NCBI RefSeq assembly: GCF_010183535.1
Contig: NC_071331.1
Coordinates: forward strand, 15,376,001-15,440,000
Source: Caenorhabditis remanei
Lineage: Eukaryota > Nematoda > Chromadorea > Rhabditida > Rhabditidae
Direction: 5' to 3'
Length of the DNA stretch: 64,000 nt
Shown: positions 1 to 13,340 of the stretch, piece after piece
How positions within the stretch are numbered: the stretch's first letter is position 1
Layout of the letters: each line of letters begins with the position of its first letter
Notes under the pieces: model-generated
Database searches by the model: none
Seen by the model: the letters and a program-made list of their open reading frames with translations, nothing else
Told to the model about the DNA's origin: nothing
Translations under genes and position numbers: made by a program

Positions 1-3000
1 AGTTTGAATTCAAACAATGACACCATTCTTTATGAAATTTTTGTTTCTATCCTCATTATGAAAGCCCGATAAGACCACAAGTCATGGTTTCAGGTTTCTG
101 CAAGCATAGATCAATTTGTGACACTTTTGTTCGGTATGCGATTTCAATCATACCAAACAAGATTCATCTCTTGTTTTTCATTACAAACACCTATTTGAGA
201 TGCTTTTTCGAACATCTTTCTTCGAATTTTGGAGAGTTTATAAAGTTTAGGCCAGCATTTTTATGGTATGGAAGTTTTGTTTAACTATAAAATATAGAGT
301 AACTCATAGTTGAACTATTAGAAAATATTATTTCTTGAATCCGATTTCACAAGGATTCGAACTGATTCTCATCTGAATCATTGTAGCCTAGAATCCTCAA
401 TTTTGTGATGTTTTCCTTTGATTCTTTCCGAAAAACCACTTCATTCTCTAGATGGCATTATTCTGTTGTTTGATCCTTTATCTCTTATGGTCAAAGTACG
501 AAATGGGATTGAAATTGTCAATTGAGATGCTTTGTAGTGTGTATTATTCAGATATCTTACCTAGCTGGTTTTTCAAGAACATCTGTGGCAAGAGGTTTTG
601 GTTGACGCCAGTTCGTCGTTGAAGTTGAGCAATTCGCTCGATCCGTCATGACCCGCCGATAAATGGAATTTGGTTATTGTTGTGAGAAATGAGAAATTAC
701 TGAAAACGAAAAGTTTTGGATCATCAAAACAAAGAATTAGAAAAGAGTGATTTAAGTGAATTGGTACGTTTAAGAGAAAAGAGATGACGGTAAGAAGAGA
801 CGAAAGAAACAAAAACAGAAAAAGGCGGCATTCATGAAGATGATGGACCGGTATCTAGGGGGCAGACGATGTTAGCCTGCCGCTTCTTCTGCTAGCTGAT
901 GGAAAAGAAAACGAAGAAGCAGAAGAAAAGAAGAAGAAGAAGGACGATGGTGATGACTGATGAGAAAGGATGAATAAAGAAAAAAAGGGGAGGGAGACTG
1001 TAATCATGAAAAGAGAATAGAATCAGAATATCACGGAGGAATCCGGCAAAGATCATAGTTTTATCATGAAATCAGGAGACGCAAAAGGTGCGAAAAGGGA
1101 AAATTTCTGATTCTGGAATAATTCAAGGGCATGGGACTGTCAAGTCGCTGTTTTCATAGAGCTTTTTGAAAAAAACCTCTAGTTTGGATTACTGTAGCCA
1201 AATCGTAAACCTGCTTTACCTACGTCATCTGGAAAACAATTTAATCATCCTTAATACATTCTGGATCAAAAAGTCAAATGCTTAAAGTTTTTATATGAAA
1301 TTTATCTTGTTTTGTGTGGAGTTTACACCTTCGGTCTGCCATGCGCAATCTTTTTTACACTCGATTCGCTTGGGGTGAAAATGAAAGATAAAAGAGTGTA
1401 GAAAAACATATCGGAAATGTATACAATATTGAGGAGACTTACATAAGAAACAGGCTCTGTTAGATGATCAGTAAGGTTATCGAAAAGTTCATTTGGTGAT
1501 ATAAACCTGATTAAAGTGTTCTCAATTGATTAATTTGCCATTGGAAAAAGATTAGAAATTGAAAAAAGGAAAGGGAAAGGAAAAGAGAATGGGGTGGTTT
1601 TTGGATTGACAGTAACAAAGTTTCAAATAGAAAAAAAAGAAAGAAGAAAGAGAGATGAATTTGCATATGAGGGCAGTAGGTGAATTAGAAATAAGGAAAG
1701 TGACAAGAAGGTGACAGCATGAAAACGATCATGCAAATCTCATCACCCCTTTTTCACTTTTTGATTCGGGACTCAAAGAATGAGAAATAAAAGAAAAATA
1801 AAAGAGAAAGGAATTGAGAAAACGTCCGATGGTAGCGGATTGGGAGCAGAACGATGAGAATGAGGAAAAGAAGAAAAGAAGAAGAGACTTAGAATACAAT
1901 GAGTAAGAAGAATAAGAAGTATAAAGAGATGAACAGAAGAAGACGCCGGTGATCGAGATGTTTCGAAATACGCAAAAATCGAATGTTCTCAACAATGACT
2001 CATTATGTAAGCTGTTCTAGAACTTCATAGATCCAAATGAAAAAAGAACTACCGACCCAAGAGATTGATTAGTGATGGGAAAGGCATCAAATGATAAAGT
2101 GGTTGTTTCATCACTGAGAAGAAACGTCGGTGTGGCAACAAATGACCTACTGAAAAAATGTTGGGTCGTTTTTTTGGATTGCTTCTGACGTCGACTCATA
2201 TTTAGAGGCGCCGTGACCAGTGATGGCCATCATGTATTTTTTGACCGTATTCATGATTATACAATATCATAAAAAAATTTAAACTTCCATCGCTTGATAA
2301 GAGATTATGAACATCATGTTAATCACAACTCCTACCAATTATCTTTTTTGTCGAAATAGACTAGTTTGAGCTTTCTGTATAATTTTTTACAAGCAAAAAT
2401 GATGATGTATTCGTTTTTCTTCATTCTTATAAGATACTGGAACTAGCGTACTAATCAGGACACTAAGTTACAGTTTTAGAGTGCATCTATTTCAACTTTT
2501 GAGCTCGAAAAGAAAATATTCGGATTAGCACTGTTAAAGAACGACATGTTTTTTAGTTTTTTGGAATATACGATAAACATTTCCGATTCGGAAAATCCAT
2601 CTAAACTTCTTCTTCTTCTTCTTTTCGATCGTCTTGGGATCATTCCAGATGTATGATGAGGTGTCAAAAACGACCTCATTCCATTCCAGGTCATTTCAAA
2701 TCTCAGTTTTCGAAAAAGGAAAAAACCGGTAAGAGAAAGTACAAAACGATGAAATGAGGCGGATGAAACCTCTCATAACTTTTGATTTGTCGAAACGACC
2801 GTTCCGCCGTTTCTAAAAGAGAAATAGTACTTGATTTTGAGAGATTTTAGACAATTAATAGGTCAATGGGGAAAAGCATATCTACGTCTCTTTCAGTAGA
2901 AAAAAAGAAAAAGAAGTTGAGAAAAAACGATTAGATCGTTTTGAACTGACACTCTTTTTGAACAGATATGATTGGAGATGAAACAAAAAACTGGATTAGA

Positions 3001-5533
3001 TGAAGTTGAGACGAGGAAACGTAGGGAGTATAAACATAGTAGACAGAAAAGGTTACAATGGAACAGAAAAAGATGAGAAGAGAAGGTAAAAACAGGTTCA
3101 AAAATGATAAAGTGAAAGGAGGAGAAGCTGCAAGAAGACAACGAAAATAAATGAGAAATGATTAAAAATCAAAGAAACAGACATATTATATGCAACTGAA
3201 ACTGTTCATTATCTCATTTCCTTTTTCAGTTTTCTTTCAATTCTTCCTTGTTCTTTCTCTCTTTTTCACTTTATCACCTAATCATATTGTTTATTTCGAA
3301 AACATGTTCAGGTCTTCTTATACAGAAAGACCTGTTCCAGGTGGGAACTGAACTGATTTCCCTTTCCGGGTCCTGCAAAATGTTTGTAGTGATAAAGTGG
3401 GTTTCAGCGTTTTCAAAGGTGTATTTTTGTATCAGAAGTGAGTACATGATTTCAAACTACAACTTCAGAAGAGAATATGCGCTCTGAATCTGGAAAGTGA
3501 GAGTCAATAAGAATAATCTCAAGCTAACCTTTATAAAATAGTTTTCATCTTCCTATTGTCGATATGGTTGGAAAAATATAAATTTCTCAAAAAGAAATAA
3601 GATTAGGAGAATTTGTAGACCCAACGGAAACGTTTTAGTTTCCGTTTTTATTGTTACAGTTACTAACGAAGATTGAAAATTACTGTAGTTGCGAATAGAG
3701 AATACAGATTCAACATATGTTTTGAAATGCTTTTTTCTCTTCTAAAAATAGAATAATATCGTAATTTCTGAAAGTGCAATTCAATAAAAGCAGAGATCTT
3801 CGTTGGCATTTAGAAATGACTCAATCCTATGAGAGGATCAAAGAATTCGATTACAGGGGGATGAAGGACGATTAAAGTTGTAGACATGGAACACTATGAA
3901 ACACGTTTGGAACGAAAGGAGATTTCCATCGAATGAGAGCTGAAGTAAATAGAATGAAGGCTAGAAAGATTCACACCTTTTTCTTGTAAGATCTTATATT
4001 GCTATTTTCTATTCACAAATTGAGAATTCTGGGGTTGAAAATGATCCGATGAAATATAGGAATTTGAAATATTTGGAATGTACATAAATGAAGAAATCTG
4101 TAGAAGTAACAAAAGTGGGTGGAGGGAAGTATTCACGAAAAGCGATGGAAACATTTGAATGAAAGGGAGGCCGAGAGAGAGGCTAACCAGCATCGTCCGG
4201 CCTTACGCTAAACCCGTTTTGTCTTCTCTCCATCGTTTCCCGATTCTAGTCGGTGGCCGCCTGCTTCTTCTTCTTCAGCTTCGTCTTCAGCATCAGAATG
4301 AAGACATTTCGAAGTTGTTCGCTATTGTAAACGATGTGAGAATTTCTACGGAAAAGAGAAAAAGAAAGAGAGAGACTGCTTTCACTTCGGAAACAGCTAG
4401 CCTGCTATCTATAGCATTTGACCTGATAAGAAAGCCGATCCGACGCTATGAAGTTTTGATGAACTAATTCTGCCAAACATCAAGGGGGAACAAGGAAACA
4501 AAAGGGCAGAGGTGAATTTTCAGAAAAATTGATTATACGTGATATAGGATCGTTTTGTGCTATCCAGATTTTGTAACCACTCGAAAAGCGTCTTGATGTT
4601 GTTAATAACCTGAAGTCAATCATGAGAGGCGTTTCTGTTCAAGTGAGCTTACATCTGACAATAGACGCGGATCAAAGAATAAGAGACTGTGTCCAGCAGA
4701 CTTGCAAAATTCGGGCCGGTCGGGCCGGATTTGAATGTTTGAACTTTTTTCACTACAATTTTTTGTCCAAAAATTTTTTTTCTGAAAAATGTTTCATATT
4801 TTTCCTCAAGTATATTTTTCAACAACCTTCGAAACATACAAAAAATTGTTCTTAAGAAATATTTTTCAAAAAAATCGGGAATTTTTGAATTTTTTTCAGT
4901 ACTGAACTTCCGGGCCGACCGGCCCGGCCCGGTCCGTTGCAAGTCTGGTGTCCAGTATATTCAAAACTCTTTTCAGATTGTTGACCACTTTCGAGGCTCC
5001 CCGGGAGATCGGATCTGAATTCGTAGCTTTTTTTTAAATACATTGTTATTCCAACTTTATTGTGATTTCAAGTAAAAATGAAATTTTTTTTGTAGATTGA
5101 ACTGTGCAGTTACCATTTATGAGTTTAGATTACGTTTAGGATAACTTCAGTTAGTTATATTTAACTGAAACAACATGGTGGTACTGTAGAGAACTATTTC
5201 AGAGCTTGGTGTCTGCGTCTCTCATTCTCCTGTTTCCCTAACGTTCATCTTGTTTTGTTCTACTCATGCGGGCGCCGGCGCCAACTCTTGTTCTGCCGGA
5301 CCAACCTCAACGGCTTCAATCAGCTGATTGAATTCTCAACTGAAATCGGTTTTTTCTCCTTTTCTACATACTTTTGCTTCTAACTAGTTAGCTCATTAAT
5401 GATACTCACTTATTTTGTCCAGAAAGCAGCATACTTTCAAACTGAGTATATTTTAGTTCTATGTTTTGAGCTTATTTTCTCAGCAATTGATATTTTTCGA
5501 TTATATTTTGAAATTTGCAGGAATCGAGCCGCG
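1..5533. other. Gene-free upstream region
   Basis: I see no convincing coding exon here. The stretch is rich in purine runs on the + strand (for example around 900-1000, 1560-1660 and 1850-1930), which create meaningless open frames on the opposite strand. Position 5268 holds a GC-rich palindrome (GGCGCCGGCGCC). A consensus-like splice acceptor at 5511-5520 just upstream of the first confident start codon means part of this region may be a 5' UTR intron or the promoter of the next gene. The MITE at about 4690-4962 is listed separately. Confidence 0.5.
4690..4962. mobile_element. MITE-like inverted repeat with GGGCCGG tips
   Basis: The motif CCAGCAGACTTGCAAAATTC followed by GGGCCGGTCGGGCCGG on the left is mirrored on the right by GGGCCGACCGGCCCGGCCCGG followed by GTTGCAAGTCTGGTGTCCAG. 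The interior is AT-rich and has no plausible gene. Short length, inverted ends and no coding capacity fit a non-autonomous DNA transposon. The arms are imperfect copies, so it is not a fresh insertion, and I could not define a target-site duplication. Confidence 0.6.
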
Positions 5534-6872
5534 ATGCTCGCTGATAGCAGTGGCGTGATGATTGGAGAGGACGTTTTATCCACTGATTCATCATATGCAA
5601 CTTCTCCTCTCACAATATCATCGAGTTCTCCCTCTACTTCTATATCGCATTCATCAACATCTGGAAATCAACAAGAAACAGGCATTCTCAACTTTTTCCG
5701 CCGTCGAAGTTGGTTTGGATTTGGTGGAACTGCTGAGGAATTGAAGAAAAAGCGAGATACGGACACTGTAAATGAAATTATGAAGTGCTTCCGGAATAAC
5801 GATGTTGTTGGCATGGAGAAATTCATTCAAAATGAAACCAAGAACTTTGAGAGCAATTCTGAAGCACTGAAGACGAGTGATGAATCATCAATGTGGTGGG
5901 ATGATGAAGGGGTTTTTCCTCGAAAATCTGAATTGAGAGAAGTTCCATTTTGTAAAAATACTCCACACCCCAAGAAGGGCGTTTCAAAGTTGCCTCCTCG
6001 AGTTCTGAAAGCTGTTCGTTTCGATGTCGAAAATACTCCGGAAGATCGAGAAAATCGAGTAAGTTCAGGAATACAATGGTTTTCAAATAATATGAAAATC
6101 TCAGCCATTCACTCCTCTATTCACAAGCACACCAAAGCATCCTGACATTGGAAGTGATAGTGAAGATGAACTGAGGCCATTGAGAGAATGCGACTCCAAC
6201 ACGGTTCTTCCGCCAACCTCTGTTCTCAATAACACATCGTCAATCCTACTTGCGAACACTTCAGTTATGATGAGCCTGAACAAGGTAAGCATTTTGAAAC
6301 CGATGTATTCATACAATTGTTTTTAGTGTCGTCAGGAAACAATGGACGCTCTTTGCCGTGCATTTGACAAGAATTCCTACAAAATCTGCTACGACGACAC
6401 AGATGAGGAGGAAGTGGAAGAATGCAAAGAAGGAGAAGAAGCACCGACATCTCCTCGTGTAACTTTTGTTGTGGAGAAGGAAGATTCTGAACCGAGCAAC
6501 AAGACTGTTGGTACTAGAGATCAAAGTTTCGACACGATGGATACATCCACTGATTCAAGCATCATTCTCAATCTAGATTGCATTGACAACTACATTCAGC
6601 GGCTCGATGATGAAATTGCTGCGGCACATAGATTTGCACGCGAAAAAGATATGGAAAGAGCGAAAGGGGCTCTGCTTCAGGCTCGAAATCTTCAGGAACG
6701 CTTTGGACAAATGAATGAAGCTATTAATGACATGTGCAGCAAACTTCCTGAAATTTTGGACCATATTGAAGATCACAAAAGTCAACAAAACATCTCGAGT
6801 GTTTTCGAAGATTCGCAATGGAGAGAGCACCTAGGATCGGAAGCTGGCAGTTTCGACTTGAGTGTGCTTTGA
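5534..6872 (+). CDS. Unrecognised acidic, Ser-rich protein (416 aa)
   Basis: Three exons (5534-6058, 6105-6284, 6327-6872) join in frame to 416 residues. The start is the first ATG after a TTTGCAG acceptor at 5520, so the transcript is probably trans-spliced or has an upstream 5' UTR exon. I recognise no domain. Visible features are a Ser/Thr-rich N-terminus (about residues 15-50), a basic-aromatic patch FFRRRSWFGFGG near residue 57, a Pro/Thr-rich middle (PFTPLFTSTPKHP), an acidic DDTDEEEVEECKEGEE run, and a C-terminal helical region of about 100 residues rich in charged residues and Leu that could form a coiled coil. A poly(A) signal AATAAA lies at 6944-6949. No signal peptide or membrane segment is seen, so a cytoplasmic or nuclear protein is likely. 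It lies immediately upstream of gex-3. Confidence 0.7.
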
Positions 6873-7232
6873 AATTTCGTGTGGATCACCATCTGAAAAA
6901 TGATTACTAACTATGACTAATCATTTTGTCAAAATAATTGTGCAATAAATATTATATAGCTTGATTACATGTATTATTATTATTATTCATCACTTTGTTT
7001 TCCTTTCTTTTTTCGAATAAACATGAACTCTAGACTAACTCTGTTTTCAACAACTTAAATTTAAGCTTAAATATCACAAAACCTTTCCGCTTCAAAACAC
7101 CGCCAAAATTTAGTGGCGATAGGGCGCACTTGGCCTGTCACTGTGAGACCATCTGCCGCAGTAACTGCATGCGCCTTTGAGTTTTAATACAATTTCTGAC
7201 TCATTTTTGTCAGATTTCACAGTTTTCCAAAA
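6873..7232. other. Intergenic spacer before gex-3
   Basis: Holds the 3' UTR of the upstream gene (AATAAA at 6944), a short run of TTA repeats near 6975 and an acceptor-like TTTCACAG ending at 7222, ten bases before the gex-3 start codon, suitable for trans-splicing. No other feature is seen. Confidence 0.5.
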
Positions 7233-10200
7233 ATGGCTTACAAAATCGAAGCCAGTCAGCTGAAAATAGCTGAAAAACTTGTGATTCTAAATAATAGAGC
7301 CACTGGAATGATGACACGAATCTATAATATAAAAAAATCTAGTGGTGGTGAGTTAGAAAATAATACATTCAGTGAATTTTTATTTTTAGATTCGAAAGTG
7401 AAGCCATATTTCTTGAATGATAAAAAGATGGAAGGAGCTATCAAGCATATTGTCAGGAAGTTTCCTGTTGTTGATTGCAGATCCAATACAGTGAGTTGTT
7501 ATAATATCATTTTAAAGCAAGTCTCATATTACAGTCGACGTTTGAGCATGTACAAAATATGTCCGGCGAGATTACGAAATCTTTATCGCTTTATTATTAC
7601 ACATTTGCGGATCTTCTCGATTTGAAAGATCATATTATGCAAGTTTTAACAACGATGGAATCTTGTCAGTGCCAATTAGACATTGTGAGTGACTCATCCT
7701 GTTCTTGATAAATTCAGTTGAATGGTTAATTTTAACTTTGTTTCAGACTCTGAACTACGATCTGACCACGGGTTACCTCAATCTCGTCGTCAATCTGATC
7801 ACAATGATGATTCTTTTATCAAGAATAGAGGATAGGAAGGCTGTTCTCGGCCTTTTTAACGCAGCTTATGATCTTCAGCACGGACAAAGTGAAGCATCAT
7901 TTCCAAGATTAGGACAAATGATTTTGGATTACGAAAACCCATTGAAAAAACTGAACGAAGATCTCGGACCACTGAACCGATTAATTTTCTCCGCACTCTC
8001 TTCTGTAAATCTCACTTATCAGCGCCGAAACAAAACAGCGGAATTTTGGAGAACGTCAAATGTTTTCTCGTTAACTGCAGCACCCGGACAAATTCTTTAT
8101 GCAGCTCAAACAGAAACGGTAAGATTTTCAAGTAATGTCTGAGTTGAACGAATCTTCACCATAGTTAACTTTATAAAAAAACGATTGATGGTGAAAAAAA
8201 AAGATAAATCAATTTCAGATCGCGTGTGAATACCTTTCTCTTGATGTCATTGATCGATGGGTTATATGTAAGTGGAGTTTCTCCTTCTTCAGAGTAATAA
8301 CATGCCTATTTTTAAGTTTGTGCGACAGTGTGCCACTCAACACTTCTCAACGATGCTCATATCTTTCAAATGTGGAAATTAGCTCTTCAGATGAACTTCT
8401 GCATTCGACTTTTCCGTGACGAAACATTTATTGCTCATCAAGAAATACAGACATTCTTAGAATCGTCAAAAGAAAAAAGTAAACGATTACAAGATCTCAA
8501 AGAAGCTTTTCATCTAGCTTCTGTTTCTGCGTCAGTTAATATTAGATGATTAACACTTTTATAAAATAATTTTTATTTCAGAGTAGCTGTGCATGCAGAT
8601 CGTCGTCGCTTTCTGAGAAGTTCACTCCGAGAACTTTCTTTACTTTTACGTGATCAACCTGGATTGCTTGGCCCGAAAATTCTGTATGTATGGATGGCAC
8701 TCACTGCAGGAAGAGATGAAGTCATTTGGCTGCTGAGACATCAAGTCGAAATGCCATCCATTGTGAAAAAAGGGAACAAAATTGCTGATGAACTCGTGGA
8801 TCGACAGCTCCCAGAACTGTTATTTTATATGCTGGAACTCAGAGATCTTGTTGTGAAATATACGGGAGTCATCCAACGATATTATTTACAAGTAAGTTGT
8901 ATACTTATATTCCTACCTTACAGCGAAATAATCAAATTTTTCCAGTATGTCTCGAGTTACGACTCAATCGTCGTTAGTGAAGAAATTAACCATGCAATGG
9001 GACTCTCCAATGACGAAGCTATGCTTCTCACCGAATTCGCCAACTCAATTGGAAACATCAACTCAGATTCCGATTTTCGATCACTCCGTTTAGATTGGTT
9101 TAGATTTCAAGCATGGGTTTCGGTGGCTCGGAGCAATTTCCAGCTTGCAAAACATAAAAAGCTTGCTACTTTCATGAATACGTCAGTATTTCACTTGAAA
9201 ATGATCGATCTTCAAGATGAAATGCTTCGCGAGACCAGTGATCTTTCAATCTATTGTTTCTATCCTAAACTAGCAGAACGACATTGGTCCAACTGCCTTC
9301 AACTACCTGCTCAAGCTCGTTACGTTCTCAGCTTTGCCCGTCTAGCTGGCCATTTCACCAGTGCTCTTCATGATATGTGTCCTGAGGAAAAGACATTCAT
9401 TACCGAAAAAGCACTAGCTCAATGTAATTCGGTGATTGAAGAAACTTGCAGACAAGTTTCATTTGTACTAGACAAAGTGGCGGAGCATGAATTCGGATTG
9501 GCTTATCAGATGACACCGAGCGCTGTGGCTGTCAGGGTTGTAGCCCAAGTTGTGCAACAAAAAGGATCAGGAAAAGCTGCGGCCGCAGCCGCTGCTGCTG
9601 CCAAAGATTATTTCATTGCTGGAGAAGAAAGTTATCGGGTCGATCGACAAGCTCTCACAATGCCTGACAAATTACAAACAACACTCTGTATGTTTTGAAA
9701 TTGATAATGATCAGTCAATAAATTGAAAACATTTCAGTAGAACTGTGCTCTGCACTTGGAGTTCATCGTCAGATTCATGTAGCAGATCATACATTTGCTC
9801 CCCGAACTTATCTTTCACAGAGTCTCGAGTCGAAGTTCGTCGATCTGTTGCACACGATGATGTGGGAAGGTCAAGCTCATGCGAGTAATCCTAGAAGACC
9901 CAGTGAAATGCTGCTCGCTCTTCAAGCATATATGACCGTTTTACAAAACTTGGACACTGCTAGTAATATTTTTTGTCTTCGCACTTTCAAAAGTTAATTT
10001 TTCAGTTTCTGTTGATATCAGCAACACGATGCAGACGATTCTATTGCAGCAGACTCAATCAGTTGATGCTAAAAATAAGGACACAATAACAGCTCTTTAT
10101 ACAAAATGGTATTTGGAAGTTCTTCTTCGTCGCGCTTCTTCTGGTCATATGGTTTGGAGTGAACATCTGCGAACCATGCTAGCTGCTGGCCAAGATCAAC

Positions 10201-11289
10201 TTTCATTTATGCCTGATCATTATTCTGATCCACAAGAACTGAGAGCTCTTGTTCAAATAATCGGTCCGTATGGTATAAAGTTCATGACAGAACGGCTTAT
10301 CTGGCACGTGGCTAGTCAGATAAACGAGATGAGTAAAATTGTTGGAAGTTACAAAGATGCTCTTCAAGTAGCAAGATCTAATTTTGACAATGCTGAGAAG
10401 ATGAAAGAAGTTTTAAATTTGCTAAGTGCCGAACCAAAAGATAAGAAGGTTACGAATGCTACGTGTGCTGCTGATGCCATACTTCAAAGAACCATAATTA
10501 TCGGACAAATCTGTGCCTTCCGTGACGCGCTTCATGACGCTCTCCGAGATGTTGTAGACTCCAAATTGCCATTTTTACAATCTTCCTTCGATATGCTTTA
10601 CAACAATTTGGACTACGTGGCCAAAGTCAAAATTGGAGAAATGTCAGCAGCAATGGGAGTCAAAGGTCCGGTGGACATGTCCCTAGTAAATGCTATTCGA
10701 GCCCAAAATCAGAATATTCATCCGCAAGAACATTATGTTAACAGTTGTCTGTTGATGGTAGCAGTAGCGGTTTGTATTCCTCGGATCGGTATGTCTGATC
10801 TATCTTCCTACAAACCAAGCATTCAAGGTACGCTTTTTGCAATAAGGTGCAACTAATAATCAATTCGCAATTTCAGCTAGTTTAAACAACAGTCATTGCG
10901 TCCCGACAGCTATCAACACAATAGGATCTGCATTGTTCCATTTGCACGAACAAAATGATATTTCGATGAGAATGAAAGAGTTTTTGGCGGTAAGTTACCT
11001 CACTGAGTTTCTCTTCTGAGACTTTATGAAAACCACCATCATTCCAAAAATGAATGAATTATTCTCATTTCAGCTTGCATCCTCTGGTATCCTCCGAACT
11101 ATTCACGAGCGAGACAGTAATCGTGTAGTTCCCGATGACGTTCTTCGCTCTCATACTACTTTATACATAATTCTCGAACAGATGGTCCGTAAAAACGAAT
11201 GGATTTCCATGAATGTTCTCGAAACATGTTTCCCCTACAACCTTGTTCGTACTGCATATCAACAATGCTACGAAGCTGATGCCCAATAA
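7233..11289 (+). CDS. gex-3: GEX-3 / NCKAP1 (HEM family) WAVE-complex subunit
   Basis: Twelve exons (7233-7347, 7390-7490, 7535-7684, 7747-8118, 8219-8267, 8317-8530, 8582-8891, 8946-9687, 9738-9962, 10006-10827, 10877-10989, 11074-11289) join in frame to about 1,142 residues, close to the size of animal NCKAP1. The whole length reads as HEM family: an N-terminus with LKIAEKLVILNNRATGMMTRIYNIKK, a YYYTFADLLDLKDH stretch and a C-terminus ending VLETCFPYNLVRTAYQQCY. HEM proteins are all-helical scaffolds that pair with Sra1/GEX-2 in the WAVE complex and pass Rac signals to Arp2/3 actin assembly; in C. elegans GEX-3 acts in epidermal morphogenesis and cell migration. An Ala-rich run (AAAAAAAAA, around 9580) interrupts the conserved sequence. 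AATAAA is at 11477-11482. Confidence 0.93.
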
Positions 11290-11749
11290 AATCTCTTTCT
11301 ATACAGTATCTCCATGTACTTCCTGTGCCAAAATATTTATGTTTCCTTCCCTTTACAATGCTTCCCGACGGGTACACTCCCAATAACCGTCTTTTATTGC
11401 GTATTCGTGTAAATGCTTCTTTCTAACGGCTCATTCGGCTTCTCATATGCTTTAATTTATTACATTCTGCTCTCATAATAAATATTTTATCAACTTTTTG
11501 ATCTAAAAAATTTATATTTAAAAGAATGTTGCACAAGGCTTACTGTTTTTGTTCAAAGGCGCATGTGCAATTGCGCACGGGTCTCATCGCGACAAACTTT
11601 ATTTTTTGGTCAGTCTTTTACGATATTTTACTCAAAATTTTCATGGACGTGTATCGTTTTTCAGCAGCTTTATTCAAAATTTTGTCGACGTTCAAAATGT
11701 TTAAACTAGTTTCTAGAATCTGCGCATCAATATATTCGCTGTTTTCAGT
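11290..11749. other. Spacer between gex-3 and the Rec114-like gene
   Basis: Contains the gex-3 3' UTR and poly(A) signal and then AT-rich sequence up to a GTTTTCAG acceptor at 11741-11748. An open frame from 11526 crosses the next gene's first exon in the wrong frame and is not coding in my reading. Confidence 0.5.
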
Positions 11750-13105
11750 ATGCAACATCACAATTCGTGTCACCAATGGCCAATACTCAAGTACAAAGAA
11801 ATAAAACGATCTGGACGGGAAGAGGTTTGTTAAAAGTGCGAATCAATTAAATTAATAATTCCAGTACAACAATGTACGATTAGTGCTCGATGCCTCAAAA
11901 AGGCTCATCTCTGTTTATATCGGAAATGTAGAAATCGAGCATATTTACTGTAATATGGAAGTTGCGAAGTATCCATGCTTGAAGTGAGTAATTTGTTTTG
12001 TTTGAAAAACTCCAATATTCCTGTCATTTAGAATGAAGAGTACACATTTGTATGCCCTGGTTAATCGGGAATCTCAAGGATTTCGGGTGACTTTCAGTGC
12101 AGAACAAAAAGCTCAGTTCATGTCTATTATTCGAAGAGTGGCTTACATTTCCGAGACTCCCGAGAAGAATCATATGAATAGAACGTTTACAAGGACAGGT
12201 AGTGTGTTCATTCCCAATTATAATGCATTCTTTATATTGTAGACAGATGGGGCAGAAGTGCAGATAACAATACTACCATTTCCTCATCTCAACCAATTAC
12301 TCCTTCCGAACGCCGTGATCCGAGAACAGGGTTTCATTCAATGAAAACAGCAGCAAGAAACTTGGCGCAAAATTTCATACCGGAACTGTATGAGGGCTCT
12401 CAACTGTCGTCTCCAGCGATTTCTCCCATGTCTTTCTTCTCTCAGCCAGTTCACAATCCATACTCAAGACCTATATCGAGTGCCAGCTCTATAAGCTCCT
12501 CAATAAGCTCGGTATTGAGCTCCTTAAATGATGATGGTCCGTATTATAACTTCTCGCAGGTGTTTATATTTTTCCTTCAATTCCTAATACCCTATTTTCA
12601 GAGTTCCAGTTCTTCTTCCTACAAGAATTCACCTCTGTCAGATAACCTACGCTCTCCATTCCATGGTTCTCAAAGCTCGGATCAGACTAGGCCAGCATGT
12701 TCAAATTTAATCACAAATGCTCCTCTGAGTTTCTCTCAACAATCATCTGATCCATTTACTCAACTGTCTCCTCCAGCTCGAACCGCTAATAAATGTATTC
12801 AAACTGATGAAAACACGATCGATAATATGATCGAGGATCCCATATTCATGAGCAGATTTTTGGAAAGAATGATAAAAAATGCTAGAATCAGAGATTTGGT
12901 TCGAGCGATGAGAGCTCAGATTCGTAAAATGCCGATCGAAACATTAGAAAACTTTCACAATGTAAGGAAGCAGTTGGATGAGAGTTCAGTGATTTTTCTG
13001 TTTCAGAGTACACGTCCAGTTGGGTATAGAGGTTCATCATCTAATCAACACCAACCTGCTGTCACCAATCAAACATCTGATTTGGAATACGACGTCTTTC
13101 ACTAA
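11750..13105 (+). CDS. dsb-1: Rec114-like meiotic DSB protein (DSB-1 type)
   Basis: Six exons (11750-11824, 11865-11983, 12032-12198, 12243-12559, 12602-12961, 13007-13105) give about 378 residues. The first ATG lies one base after a TTTTCAG acceptor; the alternative ATG at 11776 hits a stop in exon 2. The first about 120 residues look like the Rec114 PH-like domain: LISVYIGNVEIEHIYCN, then LYALVNRESQGFRVTFSAEQ leading into a helix (FMSIIRRVAYIS). A disordered Ser-rich middle follows with at least eight SQ/TQ dipeptides, possible ATM/ATR sites. The C-terminus is an amphipathic helix pair (DPIFMSRFLERMIKNARIRDLVRAMRAQIRKM). Rec114 proteins assist SPO-11 in making meiotic double-strand breaks on chromosomes. 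The last intron (12962-13006) is 45 nt and open in frame, so a retained form is possible. The choice of DSB-1 over DSB-2 rests on remembered synteny. Confidence 0.78.
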
Positions 13106-13340
13106 ATTTTCAGTTATTTTAAATATCATGTTTTATAGATTTCGTGTAGCATTTTTCTGCAGATATATTTAGTAATTATTGTTCTATTAGCACCCTAATA
13201 AACATACTTTGTTTTGTCACTCTTCTAGTTCGAATAAATTCGAAAATTTTATAGTCCACGTTATTCCCTGTTCTCTCTCAAGGTTCTGAATGACGTGGAA
13301 ACAAAAAATTATCGAGGAAAAATAAACAGATGAAGCGTAC

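Noticed and set aside
11526..11804. 92-aa ORF before the Rec114-like gene, considered as a small membrane protein
   Set aside because: It overlaps the first exon of the next gene in another frame and has no support from motif or spacing.
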